From: Porphyra umbilicalis
Lineage: Eukaryota; Rhodophyta; Bangiophyceae; Bangiales; Bangiaceae
Assembly: GCA_002049455.2 (NCBI GenBank)
Contig: KV919265.1
Location: 1 to 36,774 of the forward strand
Length of the DNA: 36,774 bases
Direction of reading: 5' to 3'
Below, piece after piece: positions 1 to 10,673 of the stretch. The first letter of the stretch is position 1, and each line of letters starts with the position of its first letter. The notes under the pieces are model-generated. The model made no database searches. It saw nothing but the letters and a program-made list of their open reading frames with translations, and was not told the origin of the DNA. The translations under genes and the position numbers were made by a program.

Positions 1-95
1 AACAAAAAAACAAAAAAAACGTAAGGGAGGTCACAGGCCAAGAGCCGTCGCCGTCGCGACCGCCCCCTCCGCCCCCATTCCAAGAGGGGCGGGTC

Positions 96-1873
96 CTACG
101 CCCGCAACGAGAGCCAGCGGAGGGCGCGCCCAAACCGGCCGCCGCGCCGCTCGCCAGACGCAGCCCCACCCGCACCCTCCTCCCGCACGACTGCGCCGTG
201 CAAGAGGCGCACGGCAAGGCGGCGCGAGGCGAACACGGCGAGCGACGGGCGGGGCGTCACGAGGCCGTCCAGCGGCACGCCGTCCTCGTCGCCACCGACA
301 CGACGGCTGGTGGGGACGCCCGCCGATCGCAAAGCCACGGGCGTCGGCGGCGCATCGTCGTCGTCCGACAGCGTGCATAGGGAGCCACCGTCGACCGACG
401 CGAGCGCGGCCGCGTACGTCGCGCCGTTGTTGCCATTCGCCGCAAAGCGCACCGTGTGGCCGCTGCCGGAGGCTCGCGCCGCGGCCAGGACAGACGAGGT
501 GGTGGCCGACCCGGCGGCACCGCGGGGGGGGGGACCCCGCACGGGCGCTCCGCTGCCAACCGTCTGCCGCCGCCGCCGGTTGACCGGACGCAGGGGTACG
601 CCGCGCGGGAGCTGCCGTCGGCCGTTGGACGACGAGTCGTCGGATGATGCCGTGGCCGCCACCGGCGACCGCGCAGCGTCGCAGGGCGGGGGGCGAAAGG
701 ACAGGTTGCGAGGCAGGGTGTCCATGAGCGCCAACCCCGACGGCAGCACCTGCGCATTGGACGCGAGCATCGACCGGTAGCGGGCGGCTTCGGTGGGGTT
801 GAGGTCCTCCTCGTCCGACACGTGCGTTACCTTGACCGCCGACTCGTCGATGAGGTCATCCCACTCGGTGGGGGTAGAGGAACAAATGGTGGGCAGCGTC
901 GACGAAAGGGCGGCCCGAGGTGTCACGGCCGGCGCCTCCGCCTCAACATACTCGGACGGTGCCTCCACCTTGGCAGACGCGGCCGGCGCCTGCGGCTTAG
1001 ATGGCGCGGCCGGCGGCAGCGTCGGTGGGCGCGCCTCAGATGGCGGCGGGAGCGGCGACGACGGGGCCCGGCGCCTGGCGCCTGGCACCATAAAGCCGCC
1101 GCCACGAGGCAACCCGACGGCGCTCGTGGCGACCACGGCCGACCCAACCTGTGCCGACGGCGACGCGTCAGCCACTGGAGCTACCGACACAAACACCGGT
1201 CGGGCCACATCGGCGCTCTTGCCATGGTAACCCCCCTCGGCGCCGAGCGACCACTGGGTCGGCGGGCACAGGACGAGCGACGGGTGGGAGCGTGGGAGTG
1301 CCTCGGTGCCGGCCGCGGCCGGCGCCGGTGGGGGTGGTGGCGGGGGAGGCGGACGCGGCGACAACTCGCTCGTATCGGCCGACGATGACAGCGGGGACGA
1401 GGGCAGCGCGTCGAGCAGCAGCTCGCCCGTTGACGTTGCGGCCGAGGCGGTCGGCAACGGCGCCTTGGAGGTCAGGAGCAGCGGCTCCACGCTCGCGGGG
1501 CGAGGCGCCTCGACGGACCGGTCGGGCCGCCGCCGTGGCGGCGGCGGCGGCGACGCCGCCCGCCGCGCACGGCGGGGTGGGCCGGCGGCGGGCGCCGCCT
1601 TGGCGGCGGCCGCGCGGCGGCCGCGCCGCCCCGCCAACGGCGGCACGACCGTGTCGTACGCGGCGCCAAAGGTGCCCGACGCGACCGCCGCGGCGCGGCG
1701 GCGGCGGAGCGCCGCCACCGCCGCCGCCTGCTGGGCGGCCGCCGTCGAGCGGGCCGGGGGGGGGAGAAGGCCGCGGCCGCCGCGTGGGATGTAGCCACAG
1801 CAGTGGCAATGGCCGCGGGCGTAGGGGGGGCGGACAAGCACCGGTCAAGGCCGGTGCCGAGGATGTCCGCCAT
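96..1873 (-). CDS. Ala/Pro-rich hypothetical protein, frame broken once
   Basis: I do not recognise this protein. The best start is the ATG at 1873 (context CACCATGG), opening with MADILGTGLDRC. That frame gives way to the long frame ending with TAG at 96-98 around a run of nine G at 1756-1764. A one-base change in that run would join them; the long frame itself has a stop just upstream (1845-1847) and no ATG near its beginning. The protein is mostly disordered: Ala, Pro, Ser, Arg tracts including a run of nine Pro. A more ordinary acidic patch (EWDDLIDESAVKVTHVSDEE) lies near 780-880. No signal peptide, membrane segment or known domain is visible. Either an assembly or sequencing error in the homopolymer or a real pseudogene break explains the shift; a short intron is less likely. 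Coding status is supported by the uneven codon composition and the long open frame. Confidence 0.55.
1756..1764. repeat. G9 homopolymer at frame break
   Basis: Nine consecutive G (nine C on the coding strand) sit exactly where the N-terminal frame starting at 1873 and the main frame ending at 96 overlap. The two frames differ by one base, so a single missing base here would restore one continuous protein. Confidence 0.6.
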
Positions 1874-3592
1874 GGTGACGGGGGAGGGCGGAGGGGGGGG
1901 GAAGAGTTGGGAGGAGGCAGACGCGACCGGCCGCAGCCGGTAACAGAGTGGAGGACCGCCCGGTCCAGCGTCAAACTGTAGGGGTGGGGGACAGTGGGGA
2001 CAATAATAAACACCACGATGTGTACAATACGGATGCAGCAGCGAGCAGTGTCGCGGTGGCGCTTTCCCGCCGCGCGTGGGACGCGAAAAGACGCCGAGCG
2101 GCGGCGGCGGCAGCAGGCACGAGCAGCCGCGTCCCGCGCAGCACACGGCGACAGCACGCGACTCGAGCAGCTCCGTCGCCCCTACGCCGTCGACGCGCCC
2201 TTACACGCGGATGTCGAGCCCGGCACGGCGGCGGCCGGCGAAAGGCGCCCGGGTGCCGGCCGCGACGACCCGCAACGCACGCAGATCGGTGCGCGGCGGC
2301 CGGCAGGCGGCTGCGGTGTGGTGCAGCGGGCGGCGGCGTGGCGGGGGGCTGTGGCCGAGGGCGAGGCCGCCGCTGACGGTGGGTGCAGCGTTACTGGGCC
2401 GATTCGGGGGGGGGGGGGGAGCGGCGGCGGCGGCCCACCGCCGTGTCCGCGGCGGGTGCGCCCCAATGAGCTGTCCCGCACTCCTGAGAGTGCTGGTCAG
2501 GGGCTTGTGCTGGCGAGGACGCGCGGGACGCTGCCGCTCGAAACCGAGGCGTTCGAGGGGATGGCCGGCGGGCCACGGCGTCTGCACGTTGCTTCGCTCG
2601 GAAGACCGCGCGGTCAGCGCGCCACGCCGAACTGTCAGGGCCCCCCCCCCCCACCGTCCGCTTTCGTCCGGACCCTTGCCGCTGCACTCGACGGCGGTTC
2701 CTCCCACCGGCGCGATTGGTAGAATGCTGACGAACCGGCGATTGGCCCCCCCAGCGCACAGGCCACTCCACCACAACACCGGTCAAAAAGCCCCCCGCCA
2801 GTCGAGTCAGCACTGCCAGCCAGCCGGCAGCTGGCAGTGTGGGGGCCTCGCGCCACTGTAGGTGCGGGGCCCCGCACGCGCACTTCTCCTCGAACCAACT
2901 CACGGCGGCGCGAGCCCTGATCCGTGGGTCGTGGAGAAGGCCATCAACTCCGTCGAGCCACTCTGGCCGAGCCGAGTGCAGGCGGTGGCGCTGATTGGGT
3001 CTCGCTGATTGACACGGCCGTGCATCGCCGTCTGACACCATTGATTCCTCCCTTGGCGGATTGGAACCACAGCGGCGCCGACTGTCTCTGTGGCCCAAAC
3101 GCGGAGCGTCACGAGAGTGCCGACGGTGATGTCAAAGGGATTGCGAATTGAGCCGGGCCCGCGGTTTTGAGGCTGGAGGAGGCCGGTGCGCAGGACGGGC
3201 CGAATTTGGCTGCTGGCGTGTCTGGTGCGAGGACTTCCCTCGCTTCCAGTGCAGGAGTGACGGGACGAGGTGACGCGGGATGGTCGCATTCGATGTCTTT
3301 CAGTGCCAAAGCAAAAGATTTTCACTGTCAAGTGCATCGCAAAACGTCATTGGACCAATGAAAAGCCGTGAACTGCCATAAGTTGCGGCAGACTGCGCGC
3401 CGTAGAGAGAAACTGGGAATCGCCTTTTTGCCAGTTCAAGCTCGAGAAATTTACACTTTCAGGCAAGCTCACGTGGGACACACGCAGCGCGGCTCGCGGT
3501 GCCGACCCGTTGCCACACGCACCGCGGGAGGCGGGAGAAACCCACGCGCTAGCTTGCGACGGGGAGATAGCCTTGCAGCCTCGATGATCGAG
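1874..3592. other. No supported gene; GC-rich upstream region
   Basis: This stretch lies upstream of the 96-1873 gene. Several 100-240 codon frames exist on both strands, but they overlap heavily, are Arg/Ala/Pro-rich shadows of a GC-rich sequence and lack a recognisable domain. Frames on the minus strand between 2400 and 3340 contain less biased stretches (for example around 2850-2960) and could be remnants of an old gene or element; I cannot identify one. Homopolymer G/C runs occur at 2406-2419 and 2640-2652. Confidence 0.4.
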
Positions 3593-3623
3593 TGTCCTTG
3601 TTGCCATGATGGCAACAAGGACA
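3593..3623. repeat. Perfect 31-bp palindrome (15-bp arms, 1-nt centre)
   Basis: The left arm TGTCCTTGTTGCCAT (3593-3607) is followed by a single G and then its exact reverse complement (3609-3623). The flanks do not extend the symmetry. It could form a very tight cruciform in DNA or a fold-back in RNA, or be a binding site for a dimeric protein. It is not inside a convincing gene. Confidence 0.85.
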
Positions 3624-5046
3624 GGTTATGGGTGCGGCAGATGGGGCCGCCAAGGCCACCGCTGGCGCACAGCGCACAGCGTCCACAGCTCCACGGCTCC
3701 CGGCGGTCGCAGCTCGCGCCATACGGCGGATGTGCACTCGACGTGGCTTGGCTTGCTACCCCTAACAATAGTTTTTCGAAGTCTGCTACTTGCACTGCGC
3801 CGTCAGCTTCGTCCTCCACCGCTTGGTGAAGGTATCTCGGTCCTCGGGCATGCTTCTTGACCGGCTGCGGGGCACGGCGCCTATGGCAGTTGCGGCGGTC
3901 AAAACCGAAGCCCCTGGCCGTTGCCGTCGCCGCTGCTAAGGGTGAATTGGTCCTTTACGCGGTGCACAGCTTTGTCAGTCCGAGGGGCGGTGTCAGAGCG
4001 AGCCCAGCGGTGCGAATCCAGCACAAAACTATAGTGCAGCACCACCTTGCCCCCACACCATGCACACACCTCGTTTCGGCTGTTGATTGCGGAGGAAAAG
4101 GAGGGAAGGGGCTACCTTTTGTCCGCTAAAATAAGTTAAAAGATGAAATATGCGCTCTCAGTACCTCCAAGGGGCAGGACGAAGCTCAAGGTTTTGGCAC
4201 TGGGGGCATCTGAATCAACAGAAGCCCCCCCCAGCGGCAGGGGGGGCTGTTAGCGAAGCTCGTGCAAATGCCTTTTGCAAGAACTACACGCCAATGTGAA
4301 CCGATAATTACTTATTGAGAACATCCAAGTACGTTTCTTGTCGCCACGTTGGCCAAAGATCCGCTTTCTTCGTCGGAGCTATCAGGCGCCACCCACGTCC
4401 TTCCCCGCCATTGTTGACAGTCCCCCGGCACCCAATCCCCCTTTTCTGCCGGCCTTCTGGTTGAGAAACCGCTTTGGTCCAGGACTCTTTTTATCCTGGT
4501 CAAACTACCCTCTCACCTCTCATCGCGGCCCGCGGCGCCCCAGCGCCCCCTCCCCACAACCAAACGTAAAATGACCACTTTCTGTCATCGCCGTCATCAC
4601 ACACACACCCCACCCAGCCTGAGCCCTCGCAATGGACCACCACACTGGAGGCTCGCCAGCACGAGCTGGGGGGACAGCCTCCAGACCAAAACTACAACAG
4701 CCGAAACCACACTCTTACTGCTCATTCTAATTTCATTCCCAACACAATACGACAGAGATCCGCAGAATGCAGCGAGGGGTGTACCTCCAGCAACCACCAA
4801 TCAAAGAATAGATCGACCAAGTGTCGCTTCCGAGGTAAGAATGGACGGTCAAGAACCCGGAAAGCATCCCACCTGGATCAAGGCAGATTGACCAATCAGC
4901 GCCCCTATTGGGACAGCTGGAGGGGCTCTTTCCGTGTCCGTCTCACAGAGGAGCTTCGCTAATGAAGGGATGCCAGTGACTTTCACTTAACCCCACCTCC
5001 GAGGAGATAAGGATCCCGACATGATGGAGAACCACCGTGCACCGTA
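3624..5046. other. No supported gene
   Basis: Composition falls toward moderate GC here. I see only short, unconvincing open frames. A G/C-run hairpin (arms AGCCCCCC and GGGGGGCT, 4223-4247) and a CCAAT-type motif (GACCAATCAGCG near 4890) are present, with no gene start that would explain them. Confidence 0.4.
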
Positions 5047-5246
5047 CAGTCATTCTCCATTCCTGTGACATCCTTTCTTGGGCACCGGTGCCTAGTAACG
5101 AATGTAGGTCGACCGGGCTCTACGGTGCGATCAAGGCCGATCTTAAGCAGCGATCGTCCTCTTCGACACGAAAATGCGGGGCCACTTGCACTCAGTTGTG
5201 GATTGAATGGCTGCCACAAAGGGTGCCTTCGAATGGAGAAAGACTG
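5047..5246. mobile_element. MITE 1, pogo/Tigger-like, 200 bp
   Basis: The element starts CAGTCATTCTCCATTC and ends with the near-perfect reverse complement (reading inward from the right: CAGTCTTTCTCCATTC, one mismatch). It is flanked on both sides by TA (5045-5046 and 5247-5248). A TA target duplication with termini starting CAGT is characteristic of the Tc1/mariner superfamily, especially pogo/Tigger-type non-autonomous elements. No transposase is encoded. The family assignment rests on terminus and target only. Confidence 0.7.
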
Positions 5247-5262
5247 TACATAGGAGGATATA

Positions 5263-5755
5263 CAGTGCATTCTCGTTATAACGTCCACCCTGATTCACAT
5301 AAATCTGCCAGATTGAAGTTTAAAGTCGCTTGTATCCGATTCGCTGAAGAGATTTGAAGCCTTCGAACTATGCTGCGGCGGCTCGGCTTTCGAGGCTTCC
5401 TTTCAGTCTTATCGCGTGCGATTGGACCGTGAAGGGCGTTGTCACGATCATAATTAATTATCTGGCAACGTCCCCCACTGCCCCAGCGCCTTTTCTCGGT
5501 CAGAATCCTGAGACCGTTACCTGTCGGCTCACTCCGTCCTCACATTGTCTGATATGGAGCCGAACTGTCCCACACCACCAGGCCCCGCACCACCAAATTT
5601 GGAACTGCCAGAGGCGGCCCGCTCCAGAAGCCATGGCTTTTGAACGGCATCTGGCGCCTCAATTTGTTACCCAGCGCGCATATGATCTACGCCAACTTCG
5701 GTTCTGTTTCGCATAAGTCTCTTGTATCCGTGGACGTTATAACGAGAATGCACTG
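5263..5755. mobile_element. MITE 2, pogo/Tigger-like, 493 bp
   Basis: Perfect 26-bp terminal inverted repeats occupy 5263-5288 and 5730-5755, beginning CAGTGCATTCTCGTTATAAC. Both ends are flanked by TA (5261-5262, 5756-5757). The sequence CTTGTATCCG occurs in the same orientation near both ends (5329-5338 and 5721-5730) as a subterminal repeat. The interior has no convincing transposase frame, so it is a non-autonomous element. The arm identity and exact TA duplication make this the clearest of the three. Confidence 0.85.
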
Positions 5756-5809
5756 TACAGTCAAAGCAGTGTTTATTTTCAAGCTCTTCGTGAAGATGGA
5801 CTCGACGTA

Positions 5810-6307
5810 CAGTCAGTCCCCGTCCATATCCCGTCCGGATGCTGGCCTACTGGCATATGGACGGAACTCACTCCGTTTCGTAAATTGGTGATTACTTGTG
5901 GACTGAGGTCGCCTCGAGATCGAGAACTACGATTGCAAGAGGATCGCAATCGATTCCACATCCATCCCGATGGAGACCTCATACCGCCAGGAAGTCGTCC
6001 AGAGTGTCCATGAGCAAGCCCTAGTACGTCCTGAACTGTCTGGGTGCTTAAAAAGACTTGTACACTGGCCATCTGGAGGGGCCTCAGCATCTCTTTCCCT
6101 GCTGCTTTGAGACAAGAGCGTCAGATCGCGGAGTCGGATGCGCGTGTTGCAAGACGTCAGATCAACTCCTTCAGTGTCAACATTCCGCATTTGAATCAGT
6201 AAGTGCGGCTCCGGACTAGCGGGCTACATAAGTATTCGAAAGCGACCGTGCAACACGGCAACGACACCTGTTCTTCCGGTGGGTGGGATATGGATGGAGA
6301 CTGACTG
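5810..6307. mobile_element. MITE 3, pogo/Tigger-like, 498 bp
   Basis: Left terminus CAGTCAGTCCCCGTCCATAT (5810 onward) pairs with the right terminus, which reads inward CAGTCAGTCTCCATCCATAT: two mismatches in 20, and the similarity continues for a few more bases. TA flanks both ends (5808-5809, 6308-6309). A minus-strand open frame (5779-6090) crosses it but shows no transposase motif. Its length nearly equals MITE 2, but the internal sequences are not obviously related. Confidence 0.75.
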
Positions 6308-6371
6308 TATCCCTTTTTTTTTTTCAGCCGGCTCTCAAGGGTCAAATTTGTTAGGATTCGCGTCAGCACTA

Positions 6372-7590
6372 TCATTTCTGGATTGATGAGTGTCGAGGGG
6401 CTGCTGCAGCCCTCCCCGACGGCGAGGAGGACGGCAAACGGCGTCGCGGCCGAGGCGGCGTAGGCCAGTCCTGTCGTCGCCGCAGACAGTGGCAGCGGCA
6501 GCTCGGCGGCGGTGGTCGGCGGCAGCGGTGGGGCAGGTGTCCGGGAGCTGCCCTCTTCAAGTTCGGCGCCGGCGGTGACGGGTGGCCCGGAAGAGCGGGG
6601 TACACGACGAGGCTGTCGAGGTGGGCATCCGCGCCTGGCACCCAAGCCGCACCGGCGTCGGTGACGATAGCAAGGCAGGCGGCGATGACGCGGGAGGCGG
6701 CGTCGCAAAGACGCCGGCGGGGGGGTGAGGGTGCCTCACCGAGTGGGACTCCCGACGTGTGCGTGCGGAAGGCAATCGCGCCCCCCCTGGCCGCAACCGG
6801 CGCGCAGGCCACGCCCTACCCGAGGGCGATGCCTGCGCGGGCGGCGGCTTAACTGTTGAAGGTGCCGCGGCAGCGGCGACGGCGGAAAACGGCGCCCGCA
6901 GGTCGTCGCTCAACGACGCCGCCCGGAGTTTGAGGGTGGGCGGGGGCGCCGGCAGCTGCGGCGGCGGCGGGTCGCTCAATTCGGACGCCGCAATTGTGCC
7001 CCCGCCGTAGACGCCGCCGCGTAGTCACGGGGCGAGGGCGGCAGAAGCGGTGGCGGCGGCGGCGGCTGGATGGCAGAGGCGGCGACAGCGGCGAATGTCA
7101 TCCCGCCTACAGCAACGGCGGCGGCGACAGGTGTCGCGACCTTCCCCCCTTCGCCAAAGACGTTCTTCCCCGGCGGCACCCAACGGACCGGTCGCGGCGG
7201 GGAAGCCAGACGCCGCCGGCTGGGAGGGTGCCCACGTTGGGGTGGGCCGTGACAGCGGGCCCGCTGCCGCCGCCCGCGCTCGCACCGGCCGGTAGGAAGT
7301 TACGGGCGTGGGACGCCACGCCGCCGGCCGCGACGCCGCAGCAACGGTGGCAGCCGCCAAACCCGCCCCCGCTGCCTGCAACATCCCGTTTCCATCATCC
7401 AATTCCGTGGCCACAACCGCCACGACCGCGGCCTCGACCGCAGCCCCGTCCATCGCGCCCTATCTCTCCACCGCCAAGAAGCCGGGGGACGCCAGTGTCG
7501 TGTCGGCCGTGCCTGCGTCCGCAGCCTAGACAGCGTTTACGGCGGCGGCCTACACACAGGCGGGAGTCGAGACCACAACTGCGGCGGCAG
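6372..7590 (-). pseudogene. Decayed Ala-rich frame with in-frame TAGs
   Basis: On the minus strand a coding-like Ala/Val-rich frame runs from about 7590 to 7025 (segments such as TADTTLASPGFLAVER and MDGAAVEAAVVAVVATELDD). It is interrupted by three TAG codons at 7550-7552, 7526-7528 and 7460-7462, all in the same frame with no sense-frame loss between them. Further coding-like pieces follow in other frames at 6976-7179, 6557-6979 and 6372-6812 (for example CDAASRVIAACLAIVTDAG). Together they suggest one ancestral Ala-rich protein with several frameshifts. I recognise no domain. Overlapping plus-strand frames are Arg/Pro-rich shadows. Confidence 0.4.
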
Positions 7591-9248
7591 CGGCGACGGC
7601 CGCGTCGGGCGACCGGCCGCCGCCTTCGACTGGCTTTGCGTCGGTCCTCCCCCATCAACGTGGCCCTCTGCCGCGGCCGCCGCCGCCGTCGCCGCCGTGG
7701 GCCCGTCAAGGAACCGTGCCCGCCTCGCTTCCTCTACCGTCGTTCACACAGACTCAATAAGCAGATACATCGCAGCTTGGATAGCCGGTGCCTTCCGCCG
7801 CGCCCCTCGAGGCCAGCTGGGCCGCCATTACCGACCCCGCACAGGACCGCAACGCGCGCAGCGGCGCCCAGTGGCAGCGACACGCCGCAAATGCCGCCGG
7901 CGCCCATCTGGTGTCGCCGCCGCCGACGCTGTGTCAACCGCCGCTTTGCCGACGCTGTCAGGGGGGGAGCAGCACGGACGTCAAACTGAGCAAGGGGGAC
8001 TATCTTCTGTCAACTTTGCTTCTTCCAGTCAGCACCTTTGACTTTCTCCCATCCAAGTTGTCGACGCTGTCATCAGGTCGGCACATGACGTGCCGTCGAG
8101 CAGACGGAAGACGGCAACGCATGCTCGCATCCGCAGCCAACGAGCATGATGGTGCGCCCTCTTCCTCTTACCACAACGACCACCCTTGCTCGCAAGTGCC
8201 ACCACCCCCGCCAAGGCGGTTCATCGAACCAGCCATCCCCACTACCCCCTTTCCAAGATGGAGGGCGTGACTGCGCCATCCGCTGCCGAAGGCCCCCCGA
8301 CAGTACGCCATCAATATCACACATTGCGTGCTGCTCATGTGCCGACCACCCTAGCCCGACACGCGTCCATGCAGACCTACATGGCACACATGGTCGGTTT
8401 CACTGTGGGTCGCTGTTGTTTTTTTCAAACGAATGACATGGTATACCCTATCTATTCCCACAGATAGTGGCTTCACGATGCAGACTAAAGGTGGATCTCT
8501 CGCATTAAAACCTCTGGCGGCGACGCATGTTCAGGCCCGCCAGAGAGGGACATCATTGCACCCAATGCCGAATGTTCCGCTGTAGAAAGAACCACCAACT
8601 CGCAAGCTTTCAGTCTATGCGCGCCGTTCCGATGTGTGGACTTTATTTTGGAGCTTTGTCGTGCGTGCAGAAAAAGTAGGGTGCCGGTTTTGTGGTACTT
8701 TTTGCGCCCTCGTTGACGCCATGCTTCCATGATGGGCATGTGAGACGTTCTCGACCAGCGAAAGTTGTAAGCATGTACATGAAGAGCCTTGCAGCCTGTC
8801 AGAAGTCGGAACTGAGCATTGCGGAAGCACTGGCGGTCGGGACCGAAAATGAAGCGCCGGCCCTTGGACTCGGCCGTATCTGGTCGCCAAGACTACGAAG
8901 CGGGGGCTACTGTTTGATTGCATGTCCTTTTTTTCGTCTCATGCAAGCCAGCCGGCTCGGTCCGCCCTATCAGTTTGAGTGGACTGAATTTATCAGCTGG
9001 ATCATTGTTGCAACGGCTGCGCTTCACCAGTGTCGCGCGACCCACGCGCATTCAGGCGCTTCTCGCACTCACAGCCCTTTTTTTCGGAGTACCGCCGGAA
9101 CTCCCATATCTGTCATCTGAGGGACTTTGGCTCCTGGAGGACCAGTTCCGACGCTCCCACATCGTTTTTGGGACAGGTTTTAGTGCATGAGATATACCTT
9201 TAGAAAACAAGCACAAACCACTGCAAGTACGCGAAGAGCTACAAAGCG
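7591..9248. other. No supported gene
   Basis: The GC-rich first third continues the composition of the decayed Ala-rich frame; from about 8000 the sequence is more balanced. Open frames up to about 160 codons exist on both strands but none has a domain, a good start context or a clean boundary. I found no terminal repeats here. Confidence 0.4.
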
Positions 9249-10413
9249 TCACACTTTCCTCATCTTCTTTCCACCCCGCCCCTTCGACGAGCCGGTCGTC
9301 AGGCTCATGTACACATTGCTAACTATGCGGTCACCCCACTTCTTGTCGAACTCGTCAATGCCCCCAACATCTGCTGCCTCTGGCGCCACTCTCCTGTACC
9401 GCGTGGCTCTCACGGCATCGGCCCGAAGCGCGCCAGGGAACTGCTTTTGGCGCTCCGCTCTGTCACACAAAAGAGATAGCGGGTGGTATTCAATCACGCC
9501 TGTGATGTCACGCTTCCCATCCACCCACATCTCGTGCATCACCCGGCACGACTGCAAAGTTGGCGGCGTCGCGACAGAAACCATTTTTTCGCTACCAGGC
9601 ACGGCCATCACGTTGGGGCTGGAACTGCCGCTCGGATGGCTAGCAAAACGGGGGTACAACCCGCCCGCGCAGCCGGCAACGGCCGGCAAAGGAAGAGCCC
9701 GCGTCTGGGGCAGCACGCCAGCCTGCGGTGGTGCATGAGCAGGAGGGTCGTACCTGGATCGCTCAGCAATGGTCTGCGCCAGGAGGGTCTCAGGACCAAG
9801 AATTGAAACCCGACTTGGTGGAGTGGAGGCGGCGTTGAAGTGGGCGGATGGAGTTGTCCGTGAAGGAGTGCCCGTTGTCTGCAGCGCAGTCAACACGGAC
9901 GTCTGCTCCGTGGAGAGTGGAAGAGAACATGGCGAGGGCCCCGACCCTTTCGGGTGCGGCGTTAGCCGCCCCAGGCACTCCGTTCAATCGTCGGAGCCGC
10001 AAACGCTGGAACGCGGCGTCCGAAGAAGCTCCATCACACAGGCGCTGCAAGACCGCAACGCTCCGTAGTGCTACCGTCTCGGGGTTGTCCCTCATGATTG
10101 CCGCAGTCCGCCGACCTGCAATAGAGTTGAATCCGGCGTCCTCTACGTGGCGCTTGCGGGACCAATACATCGCACTCAGCGTCGCCGACAGGTTGCTGAC
10201 GACCTCTTGGTCTACGTCCTGCATCGGACGGTCGAACACGCCGCTCCCCCCCGTGCTTGCCGCCTCGTTCACGAGTAGGGACGAGCCGTTGTCGAGGATG
10301 GGCTTCCGCGAAACTGAGCTCGCAGCGAGACCCCCCCTGCCTGCCAGGCCATCCCCAGCGGGAGACCCGGCGGCGTCCCACATCTGCCGCGGAGGGAGAG
10401 AAAGGCTGTCCAT
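9249..10413 (-). CDS. Hypothetical protein divergent from piggyBac transposase
   Basis: The chosen start is the ATG at 10413 (MDSLSLPPRQMWDAAG). The first frame is coding-like to about 9860, with moderate composition (for example VDQEVVSNLSATLSAMYW). It then hits TGA at 9790-9792, while an overlapping frame one base away continues as SILGPETLLAQTIAERSRYD to its stop at 9249-9251. The pieces probably form one protein of about 380 residues with a frameshift or a small unrecognised intron between about 9790 and 9896. The C-terminal part is charged and ends in a basic tail (SSKGRGGKKMRKV) suited to nuclear targeting. I recognise no family. It lies head-to-head with the piggyBac transposase gene, so it could be a second element gene or a host neighbour. 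Confidence 0.5.
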
Positions 10414-10673
10414 ATTGTAACAGGGAGGGACACGGGAGGCGGCCGGCACGGCAGCGGAGATGAAACAGAAAAGGAGATAAGACGGGCAGGGTATAATTAA
10501 TCAAACGGATGAAAGAGCGAAGGGACTGCGGAGGGAGAGTGGAGGAGATTTTCAAGATCCTTGGGCAGTAGAAAGAGCGTCAGCGCATGCTGTAGCTGAG
10601 CCGATTCCCACGAGGGAAACCTTAGCTCTGTTCCGGACGCAGCCTATGATAGGGACACGCAGGAGAGCCCACA
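10414..10673. promoter_or_regulatory. Shared intergenic region of divergent pair
   Basis: About 260 bp separate the two divergent reading frames. It contains an AT-rich patch, GGTATAATTAATC (10490-10502), about 80 bp upstream of the minus-strand start, which could serve as a TATA-like element in either direction. Stops at 10647-10652 close the transposase frame upstream. No experimental promoter signal can be read by eye. Confidence 0.25.

Noticed and set aside
4223..4247. G/C hairpin as an intrinsic terminator
   Set aside because: No bacterial context, no U tract and no gene upstream.
6994..7989. 331-codon plus-strand frame
   Set aside because: Almost pure Arg/Pro composition; the minus strand is more coding-like.
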